Assembly: GCA_017654935.2 (NCBI GenBank)
Contig: CM065690.1
Coordinates: 5,071,039-5,135,038, forward strand
Reading direction: 5' to 3'
DNA: 64,000 nucleotides
Origin: Phymorhynchus buccinoides
Lineage: Eukaryota; Mollusca; Gastropoda; Neogastropoda; Raphitomidae
A program made the position numbers and the translations under genes. Shown one piece after another: positions 62,401 to 64,000 of the stretch (the stretch's first letter is position 1; each line of letters begins with the position of its first letter). A model generated the notes under the pieces. That model did not search any database and was not told the DNA's origin. It worked only from the letters and a program-made list of their open reading frames with translations.

Positions 62401-63769
62401 CGTGCGCCCCATGTTGTTTTGATGATTCACCTGTTGAATCAACATCATCGTTTTCATCATCATCATCATCACGTCCCCCCTCACCATGCAGTGGAACAGG
62501 GCCGTGCGCCCCATGTTGTTTTGATGATTCACCTGTTGAATCAACATCATCGTTTTCATCATCATCATCATCACGTCCCCCCTCACCATGCAGTGGAACA
62601 GGGCCGTGCGCCCCATGTTGTTTTGATGATTCACCTGTTGTTTATGTCACACATCCCTATGCCCTCCCCCTACACCTCCCCCCTCATTAAACCCCCCCCC
62701 CACAGTATGCACACACACAACCTTCGTCTGAATCGCTTTTAGTGGAAGGATGTAAAATCGAAGACCCCCCCCCCCCCCCCCCCCCCTCACCCCCACCCCC
62801 CTCACCCCCACCCCCCCACCACCCCCCCTCACCCTTTGTTTGAATCGCTTTTAGTGGAAGGATGTAAAATCGAAGAACACCCCACACAACCTTCCCCCCC
62901 ATCCCCCCCCCCCCCCCCCCCTTTGTTTGAATTGCTTTTAGTGGAAGGATGTAAAATCGAAGAACACCCACACAACCTTCCCCCCCCATCCCGCCCCCCC
63001 ACCTTTGTTTGAATTGCTTTTAGTGGAAGGATGTAAAATCGAAGAACCCACACACACAACCTCCCTCCCCTCCCCCATACACACCTTTGTTTGAATAACT
63101 TTTAGTGGCAGGATGTAAAATCGAAGAACCCCCCCCCCCCCCCCACAACCTCCTCCTCCCTCCCCCCCACACACACACACACAACCTTTGTCTGAATCGC
63201 TTTTAGTCGAAAGATGTGAAATCGAAGAAACCCCCCCCCCCCCCACCCACAAACCTTCGTCTGAATCGCTTTTAGAGGAAGGATGTAAAATCGAAGAACC
63301 CACACACACAACCTCCCGCCACCACCCTCACCCCCCCACCCCCACCCCCACCCCACACACAAACGAACAAAACACACACAACTCACATCCACATCTTTGA
63401 GGCGAATCAGAAAATCCAGAAACTGCAAGTTGACACTACCGCACCGTACGGCAGGCTCGCGCTCGGAACCATCCGGAGACGAAGAACAACCCTCCTCATT
63501 GCTGCCATTACTACTACTGCTACCACACGGCGATGACGACACCACCACCACGCTGCCACTGTCATCCTCGGCACTGTCGTAGAGCCGTGCCGCAGCCAAC
63601 ATGTCGCACAGCGCCAACAGTGGCGTGTTGCCGAGGGAGTCCTGGGAGCTGAGATCCGCCCCGTTGTCGGCCAGAAGCCGCAGGAGGCGGGCGTCCTGGC
63701 TGAACATGCACACTCGGTGCAGCGCCGTCATCCGATTCTCGTCGACTACGTTGGGGTCCCCTCCGTTGT
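58923..63769 (-). CDS. Ankyrin-repeat protein with SOCS-box-like segment (3' part of gene)
   Basis: Four exons join in phase: 63769-63387, 62120-61978, 60371-60250, 59494-58923, giving about 405 residues. The 5' exons lie beyond the window. Exon A holds ankyrin units (DPNVVDENRMTALHRVCMFS, ADNGADLSSQDSLGNTPLLA) and a Ser/Asn-rich insertion. Across the A/B junction a classic unit forms: DVD + VNHQNNIGRTALFHCMVRGD, then LLQAGANP. Exon C encodes EVSPLLAVFAGWPVQRRLMS. Exon D has CTLQQLCARQLFRRCLVD, then LQRILPVATFRHSFQ, which fits the SOCS-box pattern (..SLQ.LCR..IR..L......I..LPLP..L), the elongin-B/C binding motif of ASB proteins, so it may be a Cullin-RING substrate receptor. Unlike usual ASB proteins, about 110 residues follow, ending in an acidic tail (SSDEDDDGEEDSSASEDGGD). 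The exact ASB type is not assignable. Several exon edges are tandemly duplicated. Confidence 0.78.
59550..59840. repeat. Direct duplication in the last intron
   Basis: CGAACTTGGCCTAGATGTCC, TTAGTACCTATC.GCAT and AGCATCCTAGGTCCCTCCGT occur at 59588-59660 and again at 59723-59795, a period of about 135 bp. Followed by (CAGT)n. Confidence 0.8.
60180..60263 (-). repeat. 65 bp duplication of an exon end and its splice donor
   Basis: TGGTGGACGCAG|GTATGTATG occurs at the true exon end (60250) and again 65 bp downstream (exon-like end at 60185). The two sites are equally strong by eye. Use of the second would add 65 nt, shift the frame and meet a stop. Confidence 0.85.
60250..60371 (-). CDS. Ankyrin/SOCS gene exon C
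   Basis: Acceptor TGGTGATTTTCAG, donor GACGCAG|GTATGT. 122 bp; phases 1 in and 1 out fit the neighbours. Encodes EVSPLLAVFAGWPVQRRLMS, VDTYQCLTTAMHPFRHLVDA. Confidence 0.82.
60412..61180. mobile_element. Family Z short element split by a pogo-like MITE
   Basis: CATATTTTTCGGACTATAAG ..TTTTGTTATTATA | 60480-61084 | TAGTCTCTTACTGTATTATC..TCTGGGG..AGTTCGAAAAATACG. The uninterrupted sequence is visible at 15480-15545, so the insertion point is confirmed. The MITE has its right TIR duplicated (TAGAGGTTTGTCTGTA at about 61030 and 61071) and encodes the same MAESVGKARKPLTLKKK start. Confidence 0.85.
61200..61480 (+). mobile_element. Z fragment and headless SINE
   Basis: 61197-61270 has CCGTATTTTCCTGACTATAA. 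61271-61480 matches the body of the SINE at 24474-24910 (ACGTAAAAATCCCACGCTAG, GCAGCCCAAATTTCACAGAG) without its tRNA head. Confidence 0.75.
61610..61880 (+). repeat. Family L copy
   Basis: AATGAAAAACACTGAAAGGC, CCGGGGTCCAGGGGTAATGT, TACAGTAGACACACAAAGAT and TACCAGGAAAAGTTGCACCC. Confidence 0.78.
61978..62120 (-). CDS. Ankyrin/SOCS gene exon B
   Basis: Acceptor TTGATTCAACAG, donor AAAAAG|GTCAGT. 143 bp, phase 0 in. Encodes VNHQNNIGRTALFHCMVRGD, VQASTRLLQAGANPALRGAL. Its 5' 60 nt are repeated in the adjacent minisatellite, so the true acceptor could also be the next copy at 62222, which stays in frame. Confidence 0.85.
62061..62648 (-). repeat. 102 bp minisatellite containing an ankyrin exon start
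   Basis: Six units; the block gtccccCCTCACCATGCAG starts at 62061, 62163, 62269, 62371, 62473 and 62575 (spacings 102, 106, 102, 102, 102). On the minus strand each unit has TCAACAG| (or ACAACAG|), VNHQNN(M/I)GRTALFHC, |GTGAGG and a (GAT)n spacer. The acceptor-to-GTGAGG segment is 48 nt (16 codons, phase 0). The 106 bp unit introduces a stop in frames entered from the four distal acceptors. Confidence 0.94.
62690..63385 (-). repeat. Intron tandem array with C-rich spacers
   Basis: A core of about 42 bp (TTTGTTTGAATCGCTTTTAG then TGGAAGGATGTAAAATCGAA) is repeated seven times at about 62722, 62835, 62921, 63002, 63084, 63184 and 63254. Spacers are pure C runs, C/A-rich or CACACA. Together with the 102 bp minisatellite it makes almost the whole intron. 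Confidence 0.93.
63387..63769 (-). CDS. Ankyrin/SOCS gene exon A
   Basis: Acceptor CTGTTTTCAG, donor GTGGAT|GTGAGT. 383 bp: two bases, then 127 codons. Two ankyrin units, a Ser/Val/Asn-rich insertion (VVVVSSSPCGSSSSNGSNEE) and LQFLDFLIRLKDVD leading into exon B. Confidence 0.85.
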
Positions 63770-64000
63770 CTGAAAACAGGACAGGGTGGGTGGGGGTGGG
63801 GGTGAAGATGGGAAAAAATGGGAGGTCAGACACAATGGAACAAAGCAAAGAACAATCAAAGTACAAAAATTGTAAAGTATCAATTAAAAGAATTATCAAT
63901 TAGAAAGAGAGTATTCACCCTTTGTCCAATTTCGTTATCAATTAAAAGGACATGTGCCGACGGAATAGGTGCTCATCTTCTAAAGTTAAAATTTAGACAA
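63770..64000. other. Intron of the ankyrin/SOCS gene, window edge
   Basis: No exon recognised; the upstream exon, which must end in phase 1, is outside the window. Confidence 0.5.

Noticed and set aside
62079..62742. Plus-strand Ser/His-rich proteins
   Set aside because: They are the complement of the ankyrin minisatellite; the (CAT)n spacer produces the His and Ser runs.

Overview
This is nuclear DNA from an invertebrate animal, most likely a marine mollusc and plausibly a gastropod. It has spliced genes with GT-AG introns, long (GT)n tracts, tRNA-headed SINEs, L2/CR1-type LINE fragments whose 3' ends contain AGCGCT...ATTATTATT, and TTAGGG-like repeats inside mobile elements. The organism is inferred from texture, not from a marker gene.

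Layout: 1-7.0 kb is repeats, including a GAA/CTTC-rich minisatellite and a 121-124 bp tandem array. A C2H2 zinc-finger gene lies at 7.06-8.58 kb (minus), and an unassigned acidic coding exon at 14.6 kb (minus). From 14.7 to 30.2 kb there are only repeats and a decayed Ty3/gypsy-type gag fragment. A two-exon, two-TM CD225/dispanin-like membrane protein gene lies at 30.28-31.22 kb (minus). Nup43 (nuclear pore Y-complex WD40 protein) is complete in eight exons at 34.51-47.20 kb (plus). From 47.3 to 58.9 kb there are repeats. The 3' part of an ankyrin-repeat gene with a SOCS-box-like segment lies at 58.92-63.77 kb (minus) and runs off the right edge. The genes look like unrelated housekeeping or regulatory loci, not a pathway cluster.

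Most of the window is mobile-element debris. It includes TA-flanked MITEs with CAGTGGAACC ends, TTAA-flanked piggyBac-like MITEs, fold-back elements (two families with telomere-like centres), tRNA-SINEs, 5'-truncated LINEs and many nested insertions that give a relative order of events.

The most unusual signal is that tandem repeats repeatedly include exon edges. A roughly 80 bp minisatellite amplifies the acceptor and start of Nup43 exon 4. A 102 bp minisatellite amplifies the acceptor and first 48 nt of an ankyrin exon. A 65 bp duplication copies a splice donor of the same gene. The array beside the zinc-finger gene carries units resembling that gene's last finger behind a pyrimidine tract and AG. 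All boundaries were read by eye and no search was run.
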